Part shown: piece after piece, positions 34,866 to 46,439 of the stretch
Layout: each line of letters begins with the position of its first letter
Position numbering within the stretch: the first letter of the stretch is position 1
Origin: Vampirovibrio chlorellavorus
Lineage (GTDB): Bacteria > Cyanobacteriota > Vampirovibrionia > Vampirovibrionales > Vampirovibrionaceae
Direction: 5' to 3'
DNA: 64,000 nt
Assembly (NCBI GenBank): GCA_003149345.1
Contig: QFWI01000031.1
Location: 1 to 64,000, forward strand
Made by a program: the position numbers and the translations under genes
The notes under the pieces: generated by a model
Database searches by the model: none
What the model saw: only the letters and a program-made list of their open reading frames with translations
Told to the model about the DNA's origin: nothing

Positions 34866-36044
34866 ATGGCCAACCGCACTTCGCACAAAGCCGCTCAATT
34901 TAACGAATCCGTCATTCGTCAAATGAGCCAGATGGCCCGCAAATACGAGGCCATTAACCTGGCGCAAGGGTTCCCGGATTTCCCTTGTCCTGAGGAACTG
35001 AAAGTGGCCGCTTGCGAGGCCATTCACGATGATATCAACCAGTACGCGGTCACCTGGGGGGATGCCCAGTTTCGCCAGGCCATCGCCGAGAAAGAAGGCC
35101 CCTACCTGGGCATTTCCATCAACCCCGAAACCGAAGTCACGGTGACTTGCGGGGCCACCGAGGCTATGGCCGCGGTCATGCTGGCCACCATTAATCCCGG
35201 CGATGAAGTGATTGTATTTGAGCCCTACTATGAAAACTACGGGCCGGATGCCATTATCGCCGGTGCGATCCCTCGATATGTGACCCTTCACCCCCCGGAA
35301 TGGCGCATTGACGAAGCGGAACTGGCCGCCGCTTTCAACGACAAAACCCGGGCCATTATCATCAACACCCCGCACAACCCCACCGGCAAGGTCTTCAGTC
35401 GGGCCGAACTGGAAATGATCGCCAAGTACTGCCAAAAATGGAATGTGCTGGCTTTCACTGATGAAATCTATGAGCACATCCTCTACGATGGCCACCAGCA
35501 CGTGGGAATGGCCAGCCTACCGGGTATGAAAGACCTGACCGTGACCATCAACGGGCTGTCCAAAACCTACAGCGTGACCGGCTGGCGGGTTGGTATTGTC
35601 ATCGCCCCGGAGGACATTACCAACGCCGTGCGTAAAATGCACGATTTTTTAACCGTGGGTGCCGCCGCCCCCTTGCAGCGGGCAGGAATTACGGCCATGC
35701 GGCTGCCCCAGTCCTACTATCTGGATTTGGCCCAAAAATACAATGAAAAGCGCCTGATCATGATGAACATTCTGGATGAGGCGGGCATCAAGTACTTCCG
35801 CTCTCAGGGGGCCTATTATGTGTTCAGCGATATTTCCGACTTTGGCTATAAAACCGACGTGGAATTCACCCACTTTCTGGTCAAAGACATCGGGGTGGCT
35901 GTGGTGCCCGGTTCCAGCTTTTTCAGCCGCCCGGAACTGGGACGCAAGTTTGTGCGATTCTGCTTCGCCAAGCGCCCGGAGACTTTACAGGCCGCCCAAA
36001 TCCGCTTACAAAAGCTGAAAGATACGGTTCGTCTGGGGCGATGA
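34866..36044 (+). CDS. Class I/II PLP aminotransferase (methionine/kynurenine type)
   Basis: 392 residues. INLAQGFPDFPCPEEL, CGATEAMAA, FEPYYENY, NTPHNPTGKVF, and the PLP-Lys at about residue 233 in NGLSKTYSVTGWRVG place it in the fold-type I family near YbdL-like methionine aminotransferases and kynurenine aminotransferases. The sequence does not settle the amino-acid substrate. The aminotransferase stands alone, 91 bp after tRNA-Ala. ATG 34866 gives the family's usual N-terminus. Confidence 0.9.
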   Translation: MANRTSHKAAQFNESVIRQMSQMARKYEAINLAQGFPDFPCPEELKVAACEAIHDDINQYAVTWGDAQFRQAIAEKEGPYLGISINPETEVTVTCGATEAMAAVMLATINPGDEVIVFEPYYENYGPDAIIAGAIPRYVTLHPPEWRIDEAELAAAFNDKTRAIIINTPHNPTGKVFSRAELEMIAKYCQKWNVLAFTDEIYEHILYDGHQHVGMASLPGMKDLTVTINGLSKTYSVTGWRVGIVIAPEDITNAVRKMHDFLTVGAAAPLQRAGITAMRLPQSYYLDLAQKYNEKRLIMMNILDEAGIKYFRSQGAYYVFSDISDFGYKTDVEFTHFLVKDIGVAVVPGSSFFSRPELGRKFVRFCFAKRPETLQAAQIRLQKLKDTVRLGR

Positions 36045-36146
36045 AACCCCTGCCCCAAACGCCGGTTGAAAACAGGCGTTCAATCTCAGCGCTTTGAAAC
36101 TCAGTGGAATAAGACCGTTCAAGCCCCAAAAAGGGAGGGATAGACC

Positions 36147-36368
36147 TTGCATTTTCCGCTGCTCTGCGGCCTGAAGGCCCTACGCTTGAAAGCGCCCAAA
36201 CCCCCGGTGAAAGGGCCTGTTCGGGATGTCGCCACCCACAATCCCCTTGCGGCGGAACCTCAATTGATGCGCCAGCAGGTCAACCTGCGAACACTTAAAA
36301 CGCTGATTCGGCAAACGGTTGAGGAAGTGGAAGGGGCGGAGATCGTAAAACGCGCTTTCAATGGCTAA
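36147..36368 (+). CDS. Small basic protein of unknown function
   Basis: 73 residues from TTG 36147, supported by a strong ribosome site AAGGGAGGG nine bases before it. The C-terminal half is a charged helix (LRTLKTLIRQTVEEVEGAEI). No family recognised. It ends 13 bp before the convergent gene at 36381. Confidence 0.5.
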   Translation: MHFPLLCGLKALRLKAPKPPVKGPVRDVATHNPLAAEPQLMRQQVNLRTLKTLIRQTVEEVEGAEIVKRAFNG

Positions 36369-36380
36369 TCGGTTTGAGGC

Positions 36381-36884
36381 TTAGCGCGGTGGCTGGAATA
36401 GCGTCCGAACATGTTCCATGCCGTGGTTCGGTATTTGCAAAAGTTGTCTCTTGCGGGCGCTGAAGGGATTTCTGGGTGAAGCCGCTTTTTGCTTGCTGAT
36501 TTGGGGCGACGCTGCCAACGGGTTCCGGTTTTGTTGAGCCGGTGAGCGTCCGATGGCTTTTCGGGTATGAGGGGAGATCGGTTTTCCCGGTGGAGCCGGT
36601 ATGGCTGATTGTTTACTGGGCGAGAAAGGGGCACGCGCCGCCTTTTGAAGGAAGGTGTTCATCTCCAGAGTCGTACCCACATCACTAAATTGGCCGTAGG
36701 CCTGAAAGGCCCGTCGGGTCAACTCCCGTGAGGTTTGCGAACTTTGGGCGGACACAGCCCGCTCCACCAAATGAGATTCGATGCGGCTTTGCACGGCATT
36801 GTTCAAGCCGGTTTCCAATATTTTCTTGCCAATAACAGGTGCGGCCTCCGCCGCTGCCGAGGCGATGAATCCCACTGGTGACAT
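36381..36884 (-). CDS. Unknown protein with basic disordered tail
   Basis: 167 residues. The first 100 residues are helical (GFIASAAAEAAPVIGKKILE and LNNAVQSRIESHLVERAV); the rest is Pro/Ser/Lys/Arg-rich and probably unfolded. No signal peptide or known domain is visible. The short Ala-rich N-terminus followed by low-complexity tail recurs in several other proteins of this window. Confidence 0.6.
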   Translation of the reverse strand: MSPVGFIASAAAEAAPVIGKKILETGLNNAVQSRIESHLVERAVSAQSSQTSRELTRRAFQAYGQFSDVGTTLEMNTFLQKAARAPFSPSKQSAIPAPPGKPISPHTRKAIGRSPAQQNRNPLAASPQISKQKAASPRNPFSARKRQLLQIPNHGMEHVRTLFQPPR

Positions 36885-37077
36885 GCCGATTCCCCTTTAG
36901 AGCGTTCTTGAGAGCGTTTTACTATTGCCAAATACAACTTTGCGAAATAAAAATTACGAAGATAAAAGTAATGATTGACATGGGCATGAAAACAGTTTTT
37001 TAAAATCTGTTGCCCGCTTGCGCATTCACGGACTGTTCAAGCGGCAGTCTGCTGAGCGCTCATCACCCTAATCAGAT

Positions 37078-39172
<2,095 letters not shown>

Positions 39173-39430
39173 TCAAGACTGATCCAGCGCAGAAGTCGCC
39201 ACCGTCTCATCCTCCTGAGGTCTTTCCGCTTTCTCAACGGCCACACGACCACTTTTTTGGGCTCGGGCCAATCCACTGGCCTGCCCCCCCTTACGCCCAG
39301 CGGCACGGGCCTCTTCCGATGTGAACTGGTGGGCGGTGCCTTTCTGGTGGGCTGCCTTTCCCCCTTTACTGGCAATTTCCCGTTGCTTTTCCGGGGACAT
39401 GGACGCAAATCCCCGTTGTTTATTTCCCAT
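39173..39430 (-). CDS. KGG-motif stress-induced protein
   Basis: 85 residues with two KGG-type motifs: RGFASMSPEKQREIASKGG, then KAAHQKG and EEARAAGRKGGQAS. GsiB/Con-10-like proteins of this kind are hydrophilic, accumulate under stress and are thought to protect proteins or membranes. The C-terminus is acidic and unfolded. It stands alone. Confidence 0.9.
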   Translation of the reverse strand: MGNKQRGFASMSPEKQREIASKGGKAAHQKGTAHQFTSEEARAAGRKGGQASGLARAQKSGRVAVEKAERPQEDETVATSALDQS

Positions 39431-40026
39431 GACTCAGATCCTCCGGTTTATTTCGCAGCCACAATAAGTCCATCAGGACGCCATTGATCCCTGACCCTCT
39501 TTTTTGGGGTTACTTGGCCGATGGCATTTAAAGACAGTCAAGATCGCCAGTCTTTATCATCGCTTGCCCTCAGGAATCCTCCAATTAGTGAGCTGGATAG
39601 CTTTTGAGCGTCCGATGTGGGATTGACAAGCTGAACAGGATACAGAAGCGCAGAAACAAAGCGCAGAAACATGGAGGCATTCTGGCGTGGTTTTGAGCCC
39701 CCCTGGAGAAAATTCAGGGTAAGACCGCCCTAATCGGATATACAAAAATCATACAGACAGACCGGTTGCTTGAAAAAAATTGTCCGATAGACCCCTAGCA
39801 GAAATATTCAAAAGTCGATTATGATAAATAAAGCTTTCTATATTGCATGCAAGATTATTGGGTATTACATGTTGTGTTGTAAACGTTCTGTTGATGAAGC
39901 TCTCTAGCTAATCGATCGTGTTTGCAAGCCCGTGAATCCTCATCTTGTCCCGCTGGCTGAATCATATCCAGCTTTGTGGCCATAGCCTTATTGGGTAGTC
40001 GTAATATTAATAAAGGAGTTTTTTCC
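39431..40026. other. Intergenic stretch, nothing strong
   Basis: About 600 bp. AGCGCAGAAAC is repeated in tandem near 39649. AAAGGAG at 40012-40018 is the ribosome site of the next gene. No further feature is supported. Confidence 0.35.
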
Positions 40027-40992
40027 GTGATGGAAAAATATAATGAGTGTTTGGCAGCCTTCAAGTCCACTTTATCCAAAGCCCTCACCTTGAGCCTTTT
40101 AGTGGGGCTTGCGGGTACACCGGCGGCGATGGCGGAAAAAGCGCTGGGAACTGCGGAAGACCCTTTGGAGATTAAACTGAATCAAACCCTGGACACCAAT
40201 CGTTCCCGCCACGGGGATTCCTTTGAAGGGCAGCTGACCGAGGATCATCGTCTGGGCCAGCGTGTACTGCCTGCCGGTACCCTGTTAAAAGGCAAGATCG
40301 AAGGGGGGCATCCCTCCATGATTTTAGGGATGCCGGGTTATGTGTCTCTCGACATTCAGGAAGCAGTCTTGCCCACCGGGGAAGTGTATCAGTTCGTCAA
40401 CAATGGCCAGGGCTTGCAGACCAAAAAGTATCATCACCCCAAAGCGCGCACCGGCAAGGGGGTTCTGCTGGGTGGTATTCCCTTTACGCTCATCAGCGCC
40501 GTGGATGCCATCCCCCTGAAATATGCGGCGGGGATGAGCTTTTGGCAAATTACCCCCATTTCTCTGGCTGCCCGCATGGCCGCCGGTGTGGCCTGGGAGA
40601 TGAGTGGCAAGAACAAGAACTCACCGGCCAATGGCTATCCGGCCCAAACCCGGGTTGGTTACGGCATGCTCCGGGGCACCGGCCTGACCGGGGCTTACCA
40701 CATGCTTACCACCTCCCCAGAGCCTAACCTGAAAGAGGGAGCCATTATTTCCCTGCGATTGCCTCAAAAGGACATGGACAAACTGTTTGAAACGGGCGGT
40801 GCCGTGAAAACCGTCCAGAATGTCCCATCAGGGCAGCCCGCCAGCGCGACCGCCTCCCAAACCAATGATTTAGGGGGCTTGCAACCGGTGGAAATGGAGT
40901 CCCAAGGTTTTGAAAGCGTGAGCGGCAGGATTCCAAGCGCGTTGGAAACCCCATCCATTCAACCTGTCTCCGTGGACAACGTGACCCCCTGA
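40027..40992 (+). CDS. Secreted protein of unknown function
   Basis: About 321 residues from GTG 40027 (ATG 40030 also fits), eight bases after AAAGGAG. Sec signal peptide ends near TPAAMA-EKA. A beta-rich region (residues 40-105: IKLNQTLDTNRSRHGDSFEG, LPAGTLLKGKIEGG) resembles domains in envelope proteins that bound accessible values. A Gly-rich middle follows, then a low-complexity C-terminus. Transcription probably ends at the hairpin 41026-41066. Confidence 0.7.
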   Translation: MMEKYNECLAAFKSTLSKALTLSLLVGLAGTPAAMAEKALGTAEDPLEIKLNQTLDTNRSRHGDSFEGQLTEDHRLGQRVLPAGTLLKGKIEGGHPSMILGMPGYVSLDIQEAVLPTGEVYQFVNNGQGLQTKKYHHPKARTGKGVLLGGIPFTLISAVDAIPLKYAAGMSFWQITPISLAARMAAGVAWEMSGKNKNSPANGYPAQTRVGYGMLRGTGLTGAYHMLTTSPEPNLKEGAIISLRLPQKDMDKLFETGGAVKTVQNVPSGQPASATASQTNDLGGLQPVEMESQGFESVSGRIPSALETPSIQPVSVDNVTP

Positions 40993-41025
40993 ACCAAGCG
41001 GACAAACTATTAAAAAATGTAAATC

Positions 41026-41066
41026 AAAGCCCGTGAGTTTCTTTTTTGGAGAGCTTACGGGCTTTT
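41026..41066 (+). terminator. Terminator after the 40027 gene
   Basis: AAAGCCCGTGAG pairs with CTTACGGGCTTT (one G-T), followed by TTGCAT; the stem end itself gives a U-run on both strands. Confidence 0.75.
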
Positions 41067-41229
41067 GCATGGCGCATCATCCACCCTGTGCCCCTTCCTC
41101 GGCTTACGCCTTGGTGGCTGTGGTGGCTGTTACGTCACTGGCTGCAATACACGGGGGAGATGCGGCGAGGTAAGATAGATAATACCAAGAGGATCATTCA
41201 CGTCACGGGTTAAAGGGAGGGTCCGACGA

Positions 41230-41625
41230 ATGTTGGCGGAAATTCAAACTGAGGCTGGGCAAGGTTATCGACAACGCATCCAAGCGGGTCAGCGCCGGTT
41301 CCATGCCGATTTGTCCGAGGACAAAGGCGGACAGGGCACCGCTCCCGATCCGCATGAGTTGTTCTACGCCGCCTGGGGCGCCTGCACCAACATGACCCTT
41401 CAGCTTTATTGCCAGCGTAAAAATTGGCCCTTAGAAAGCGTCAAAACTTCTTTTACAGAAGAACGACGAGCGGGGCAAACCTGGGTAACCAAACGCATTG
41501 AGCTAACCGGCTCGCTGGATAGCGAACAACAGGCTCGTCTGAAACAAATTGCCGAAAAATGCCCGGTCAATCAACTCATTACTGGCCCCACCCAGCTCAC
41601 CCGGGAGTGGGTGTTTCAGGACTGA
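41230..41625 (+). CDS. OsmC/Ohr-family peroxidase
   Basis: 131 residues. The two peroxidatic/resolving cysteines are in YAAWGACTNMTLQLY and EKCPVNQLITG. It reduces organic hydroperoxides. The PDPHELFYAA segment is typical. It is preceded by AAGGGAGGG and is convergent with hemL, 30 bp apart. Confidence 0.88.
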   Translation: MLAEIQTEAGQGYRQRIQAGQRRFHADLSEDKGGQGTAPDPHELFYAAWGACTNMTLQLYCQRKNWPLESVKTSFTEERRAGQTWVTKRIELTGSLDSEQQARLKQIAEKCPVNQLITGPTQLTREWVFQD

Positions 41626-41655
41626 GCAGGCAGCCTGTACTCAGGCGGCGGAGCG

Positions 41656-42963
41656 CTACTGAATGGCCGATTCCGCCGCTTCAAGGGTGGCTTGAATATC
41701 CGCCTCAGTGTGCGCCAGCGAGATAAACCCGGCCTCAAACTGGGAAGGGGCCAGATAGACACCCCGATCCAGCATGCCCCAGAAGAAGCGGTTGAAGCGC
41801 TCTCGATCAAAACGGCACACGTCCTGGTAATTGTTGATGGGGCCTTCAGTGAAAAACAGGGTCATCATGGCCCCAACGCTATGCAGATGGTGCGGAATCC
41901 CTTTGCGCCGACATATGGCCTGCAAGCCGTCTCCCAATTGTTGGCTGATGGCTTCCAGCCGTTCGTAGGTGCCCGGCTGGCGCAACATTTTCAGGGTTTC
42001 CATACCCGCTGCCATCGCCAACGGATTGCCAGAAAGCGTTCCCGCCTGATACATGGGGCCTTCCGGGGCCACTTTGGCCATAATCTCCAGTTTGCCGCCA
42101 TAGGCGCCCACCGGTAAGCCTCCACCAATGATTTTACCCAGACAGGTGATATCCGGTGTCACGCCATAGCGCTCCTGAGCGCCGCCCGGAGCCAGACGGA
42201 AGCCGGTCATCACTTCATCGAAAATCAGACAGGCGGACTCCCGCTGTGTCAGCTCCCGCAAGCCTTCCAGAAAGCCGGGTAAAGGCGGAACACAGCCCAT
42301 GTTACCGGCCACCGGCTCAATCAAAACTCCGGCAATCTGGCCGGGATAAGCGCGAAACAGGGCTTCAACCGAGTCCAGATCGTTGAATCGGGCGTTCAGG
42401 GTTTCCGCCGCCGTGGAGGCAGGGACACCGGCACTGTCTGGCACCCCGTGCGTGGCCGCCCCGGAACCGGCCTTCACCAGCAGATAATCGGAATGGCCGT
42501 GGTAGCACCCTTCAAACTTGATGATTTTGGTACGGCCTGTATAAGCCCGAGCCAGACGAATGGCGCTCATGACCGCCTCGGTACCCGAGCTGACAAAGCG
42601 AACTTTCTCGATGGACGGCACCATCTCAATGACCAGTTGGGCCATTTCCGTTTCCATCAGGGTGGGAGCGCCAAAACTGGTTCCATTTTCGGCGGTTTGC
42701 TGAATTTTCCGGATCACTTGCGGGTGGGCGTGCCCTAAAATGGCCGGCCCCCAGGTGCCCACGTAATCAATGTACCGGTTTCCGTCCAAGTCCCACAGGT
42801 AGGCCCCTTTGGCCTTCTCGATGAACACCGGGTTTCCCCCCACGGAGCGAAAAGCTCGAACCGGACTGTTGACCCCACCCGGCAGTACCTTCTGCGCTTC
42901 TGCAAATGCGGCTTCGGAGCGGGCACGATTGACGGTACTGACAGGGGTAGTGGGCTGACTCAT
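41656..42963 (-). CDS. hemL: Glutamate-1-semialdehyde 2,1-aminomutase
   Basis: 435 residues, full length. PLP-Lys is residue 277 in [51 protein letters not shown] and [12 protein letters not shown] are specific for HemL. It makes 5-aminolevulinate for tetrapyrrole synthesis, the C5 pathway. No other heme gene is nearby. ATG 42963 fits family length. Confidence 0.97.
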   Translation of the reverse strand: MSQPTTPVSTVNRARSEAAFAEAQKVLPGGVNSPVRAFRSVGGNPVFIEKAKGAYLWDLDGNRYIDYVGTWGPAILGHAHPQVIRKIQQTAENGTSFGAPTLMETEMAQLVIEMVPSIEKVRFVSSGTEAVMSAIRLARAYTGRTKIIKFEGCYHGHSDYLLVKAGSGAATHGVPDSAGVPASTAAETLNARFNDLDSVEALFRAYPGQIAGVLIEPVAGNMGCVPPLPGFLEGLRELTQRESACLIFDEVMTGFRLAPGGAQERYGVTPDITCLGKIIGGGLPVGAYGGKLEIMAKVAPEGPMYQAGTLSGNPLAMAAGMETLKMLRQPGTYERLEAISQQLGDGLQAICRRKGIPHHLHSVGAMMTLFFTEGPINNYQDVCRFDRERFNRFFWGMLDRGVYLAPSQFEAGFISLAHTEADIQATLEAAESAIQ

Positions 42964-43064
42964 CTTTCAAAGCTCCTTGATTGACAAATGGCGGGGGATT
43001 CTATGGCGAAGGGGTGTTCCCTAAGCGGGTCGCTCGTTGATTATACTACTGTGAACGGAGCGGC

Positions 43065-44339
43065 ATGGCATCTTTTCAGCTTGACCGGCGTTCAATCCAG
43101 TGTACTAAGGCATACATGCACATGGAGCAAACCCGCATGGGGTTTCAGCCTATTTTTCAACTGATGCGTGCCTCTGGCTCCTGGGGCCAGTGGATGGGAA
43201 AACTCAGGCCGGGTTCCAGACTGGAGCGGGGCTGTAACGCCTCAGATCAGTCCGCTGCCACCTCAGCCACTCAGTCCCTGAGCCGAGGCAGTTCCGGCAA
43301 GCTGAGTGATATTTCGGAAAGCTCCGGCGATACGTGGGGCACTTCTGTCAGTCCCTTAAGCAGTCCCTCCAGGGGAACGTCCTCCATCAGCAGCCTTGGC
43401 GCGCCGTTGATGCCGGAAGCCTTTAACGCCCTTGAGCAAGGGATCATTCGCCAGGAAATGGCCCGATGCCGTTACGGACTCGGTTGGCAGTGGCTGAATC
43501 CCAGGAGCGGGCTTCGCATTCAATTGACCCCGGATGGTCGGCTCCAGTTTTCCGGGTACCGGGCCAGGCCCAAGGGCGATTCCCTACTGCCGCCGCAAGG
43601 GGATTGCCAACAGTTGGCCTTGCAATTGGGTCAACGGCTCCATCAACGTTTTCAGGGGAAGTACAAGTTTTACCTGGTGGCTGGCAATTATCCCCAGTCC
43701 CCCTGGCGGGTGCATTACTTTCTGATGGGTTGGCCCGCCCGAGAGGATGCCTACTTTCTGCAAAAAACCCGTGGAGCGATTCATCCGTTTACCAAAAAGC
43801 CCACCGTCAGACTGCCCAAAGAGGCCTTTTTAATCGATCCCACCTATCGGCTGATGGGATTTGTGGCCCAACACGACCGGCTTTGCCAATATATTGCGAT
43901 TCACCCGCAATTTCTGGAGGTCGGCAAGCACGCCAGCCCAGGTAAAACCAAAACCACCTTTTCCTTTGGGGAACAAGACGGGCTATCCCCCGGCTTGCCG
44001 TTGGGCTTTGCCAGGGATTTACTGCCCGGACACCCCGACCCGGAGGCGATTGCTTTCGTCCATTTCAGGCGAACCCCTGCCTTGCCAGAGAAACAGTCTT
44101 TGGCAGAGCAACAGGGCCCATCGACTCAGGCACCGGGGCAGGTTCCTGAATCGGTTCAGGTTCAGCTGGGCTGGGGAGACCAACCCGCCCAACCCGTCAG
44201 CTGGCGGCAGACGGTACCCCCGCACACCCCCTTGTACGCCATGCTGAAGCGGTTGGAAACAGAGGCGTCCAGGGCCCACCCGGTCAAGGAGAAGGCTGGG
44301 ATGGGGTGTCTACCCTGGCGGCGTAGTGCGGAGCCCTAA
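43065..44339 (+). CDS. Unknown protein with Ser-rich N-terminal region
   Basis: 424 residues, not recognised. Residues 60-120 are Ser/Thr/Gly-rich and probably disordered. A folded part (about 125-330) has YKFYLVAGNYPQSPWRVHYF and LIDPTYRLMGFV, which alternate like a beta-rich enzyme domain; a conserved HYF and DPTYR are suggestive but not diagnostic. No signal peptide. It resembles the phosphatase protein at 45341 in layout: disordered Ser-rich start, then a domain. Confidence 0.6.
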   Translation: MASFQLDRRSIQCTKAYMHMEQTRMGFQPIFQLMRASGSWGQWMGKLRPGSRLERGCNASDQSAATSATQSLSRGSSGKLSDISESSGDTWGTSVSPLSSPSRGTSSISSLGAPLMPEAFNALEQGIIRQEMARCRYGLGWQWLNPRSGLRIQLTPDGRLQFSGYRARPKGDSLLPPQGDCQQLALQLGQRLHQRFQGKYKFYLVAGNYPQSPWRVHYFLMGWPAREDAYFLQKTRGAIHPFTKKPTVRLPKEAFLIDPTYRLMGFVAQHDRLCQYIAIHPQFLEVGKHASPGKTKTTFSFGEQDGLSPGLPLGFARDLLPGHPDPEAIAFVHFRRTPALPEKQSLAEQQGPSTQAPGQVPESVQVQLGWGDQPAQPVSWRQTVPPHTPLYAMLKRLETEASRAHPVKEKAGMGCLPWRRSAEP

Positions 44340-44343
44340 CGAT

Positions 44344-45099
44344 TCAGGCCGAAGCCGTGCCATTCGGGATACGCCTGGCCTGGCGAGCCGGTATTAAAAC
44401 TTCGTTGGCAATGTTCTTAAGGAATTGCAAGGCTTCCACATCACGGGCGATGGCCGCCTTCAGGGCCAAGATGTCTTCAACGTCCATTTTATAGACTTCT
44501 TTCCCGATTTTACCCTGCTGCTCTTGCCAAAAGCGCTTATAAAGGCGTCGGGCCCGGGGGCAGTACCCGTCCATGCCGGAACGAAACGCCAGCCAGTGGT
44601 GGAGCTGATGGGACAAAAAGCCCATGGAAAACAACCGCCTGGGGATCACAAAGACCCCGTTCTGGAAAGTTCGGGCATCGGGCCTTACAGTGCCGCCCAA
44701 GGGCTGGTAGTGTTCCAGCAACTTTTGCAGGGCCCGAAATTGCGGACTGTGATCGGGCAAAATAAAGCCCGGTTCCAGCCCCAGGGTTTTAAGCAGGAGC
44801 TGGGGGAGTGGCCCTCCTGGTAGAATGTAGACGGGAGTTCCATGGCTTTCAATGAACTCGGCCAGCCGATGCGGCTCCGTATAGAAGGACTGGATGGCAT
44901 CCCGAGCCGATTCGGCCACCTGGTTCACCTGTTGACGGGTTTCCGCCACCAGTTTGAAAGTATCGTCCAGCTCGGGCAACGCCGGGGACTGGATGGGGTT
45001 ATGAGATCCCCGGGTAGAACTGGGTTTTGCCGCCACTATTACCGACCTCGTATCGTTGGCCTTTGGGCCACGATTTTGCCCACGCCCTGAAAGAAACAA
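44344..45099 (-). CDS. Unknown protein
   Basis: 251 residues from TTG 45099; the start is uncertain because no clear ribosome site is seen. Residues 40-70 form a helix (VAETRQQVNQVAESARDAIQ), followed by YILPGGPLPQLLLKTLGLEP and a helical C-terminus. No known family. It converges on the 43065 gene with 4 bp between stops. Confidence 0.5.
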   Translation of the reverse strand: MFLSGRGQNRGPKANDTRSVIVAAKPSSTRGSHNPIQSPALPELDDTFKLVAETRQQVNQVAESARDAIQSFYTEPHRLAEFIESHGTPVYILPGGPLPQLLLKTLGLEPGFILPDHSPQFRALQKLLEHYQPLGGTVRPDARTFQNGVFVIPRRLFSMGFLSHQLHHWLAFRSGMDGYCPRARRLYKRFWQEQQGKIGKEVYKMDVEDILALKAAIARDVEALQFLKNIANEVLIPARQARRIPNGTASA

Positions 45100-45340
45100 T
45101 TGATATTAGACAAATGCATAAAAACAAAATTGGGCCATTTTGTGCGACGGTGTCCTCGGGGCAGGCACTTTTGGGGCAGGCCCGGTTTTTAAGGACGGGT
45201 AGCCGGTTTTAGGGCTCCTGTTTTCGATCTCCAGTTCTGCTGGCTCCTGTTTTTTTATCGCCCTTCTTTTATCGCCTTTCATAGCAGCCCTTCAGGACGT
45301 TCACTGCCATCGCCGTTGCCCTCAATTCACCCCGAAGATA

Positions 45341-46432
45341 ATGCTCTCACTCCCGCCCCTATCACTGACAAAAACCCGGAGCGTACCCCGTACGGCTCCT
45401 TCCAGCTCTGTCACCAGCACTGCCACCAGCCCGAATGGCTCCCATCACAATTCAAGTACCGCCAGCAGCACTTCTCTCAGCGGGTCATGGTGGGCTCCCA
45501 CAGCCTCCCATACGCTGGAAGCGCAGTGGCAATCAGACGCCTATCACCTCAGCGCCACACCGACCCCAACGGGTAAAACGACTGTCAGCCCCAAAACGGC
45601 TCAGCCTCAAAGTCCGCCTCCCTCTCAAAAAGTCTCTTGCCTCATGGGGATGGCCGATCGCCTGGAACTGGGTTTCTATGGGCCTCATCCGTCAGGCCGC
45701 ACGGCCTCCCGTGCGGTATCCCCAGAGCAGATTGCCCCGCGCCGAGGCCGGATAAACCGGCTGTTATCCCGGCTGACCTTCCAGTCCACGGATGCCCGTT
45801 TGGGCAACTTCCACCCGGTGGACAGTCTGGTTCTGCGGGGGGCCATGCCAGAGTCGGCAGCCGATTTCGCCCACCTGAAGCAACAATACAACGTGGGCGC
45901 CATCATCGATCTTCGCGGCTGGGAAACTTCCCAGCCCGCCCTGATTGACTATGAACGCCATCAGGCCCATCAACACGGGATGGGATACCTACATTTACCC
46001 ATGGACTCCCATGCCCCGCCGAGCCTGGGTCAACTGCAACTGTTCTTCCGGGTGGCCCAGCAAATCCGCACGCAGGGCCAGACGATTTATATTCATTGCA
46101 AACAGGGGGTGGATCGTACCGGCGCGCTGGTGGCCGCCTACGAGATAGCGACCGGCACCCGTCCCTCGGAAGCGTTCAACCGAATGCGGCGTTACGGCTA
46201 TAATTGGCGACATCGGCTGACTCGCCCGGCCCAGCGAGACTTTGTCCTGAATCCCACTTTGTCCACGCTGCTCAACAAGGCTCAGCGGGGCGCTGATCTT
46301 CAGAAACAAGCCCAAACGATCAAAGACGCCGGGCGACTGACCCTTAAGGCCTACCGGGAAATACTGAATGATCTGGCGCAAGAACAAATACCCGACGTCC
46401 AACAACGTTTAGCCGCTCTGACGACACTTTGA
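45341..46432 (+). CDS. Protein tyrosine / dual-specificity phosphatase with Ser-rich N-terminus
   Basis: 363 residues. Residues 1-115 are Ser/Thr/Pro-rich and disordered. About 150-300 form a PTP domain: VRGAMPE-like strand, IIDLRGWE, then the P-loop HCKQGVDRTGALVAAY with catalytic Cys 253, and WRHRLTRPAQ. The family includes eukaryote-like phosphatases sometimes used as secreted effectors. No signal peptide is visible. Whether it acts on the cell's own proteins or a host is unknown. Confidence 0.85.
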   Translation: MLSLPPLSLTKTRSVPRTAPSSSVTSTATSPNGSHHNSSTASSTSLSGSWWAPTASHTLEAQWQSDAYHLSATPTPTGKTTVSPKTAQPQSPPPSQKVSCLMGMADRLELGFYGPHPSGRTASRAVSPEQIAPRRGRINRLLSRLTFQSTDARLGNFHPVDSLVLRGAMPESAADFAHLKQQYNVGAIIDLRGWETSQPALIDYERHQAHQHGMGYLHLPMDSHAPPSLGQLQLFFRVAQQIRTQGQTIYIHCKQGVDRTGALVAAYEIATGTRPSEAFNRMRRYGYNWRHRLTRPAQRDFVLNPTLSTLLNKAQRGADLQKQAQTIKDAGRLTLKAYREILNDLAQEQIPDVQQRLAALTTL

Positions 46433-46439
46433 GCTGTTT

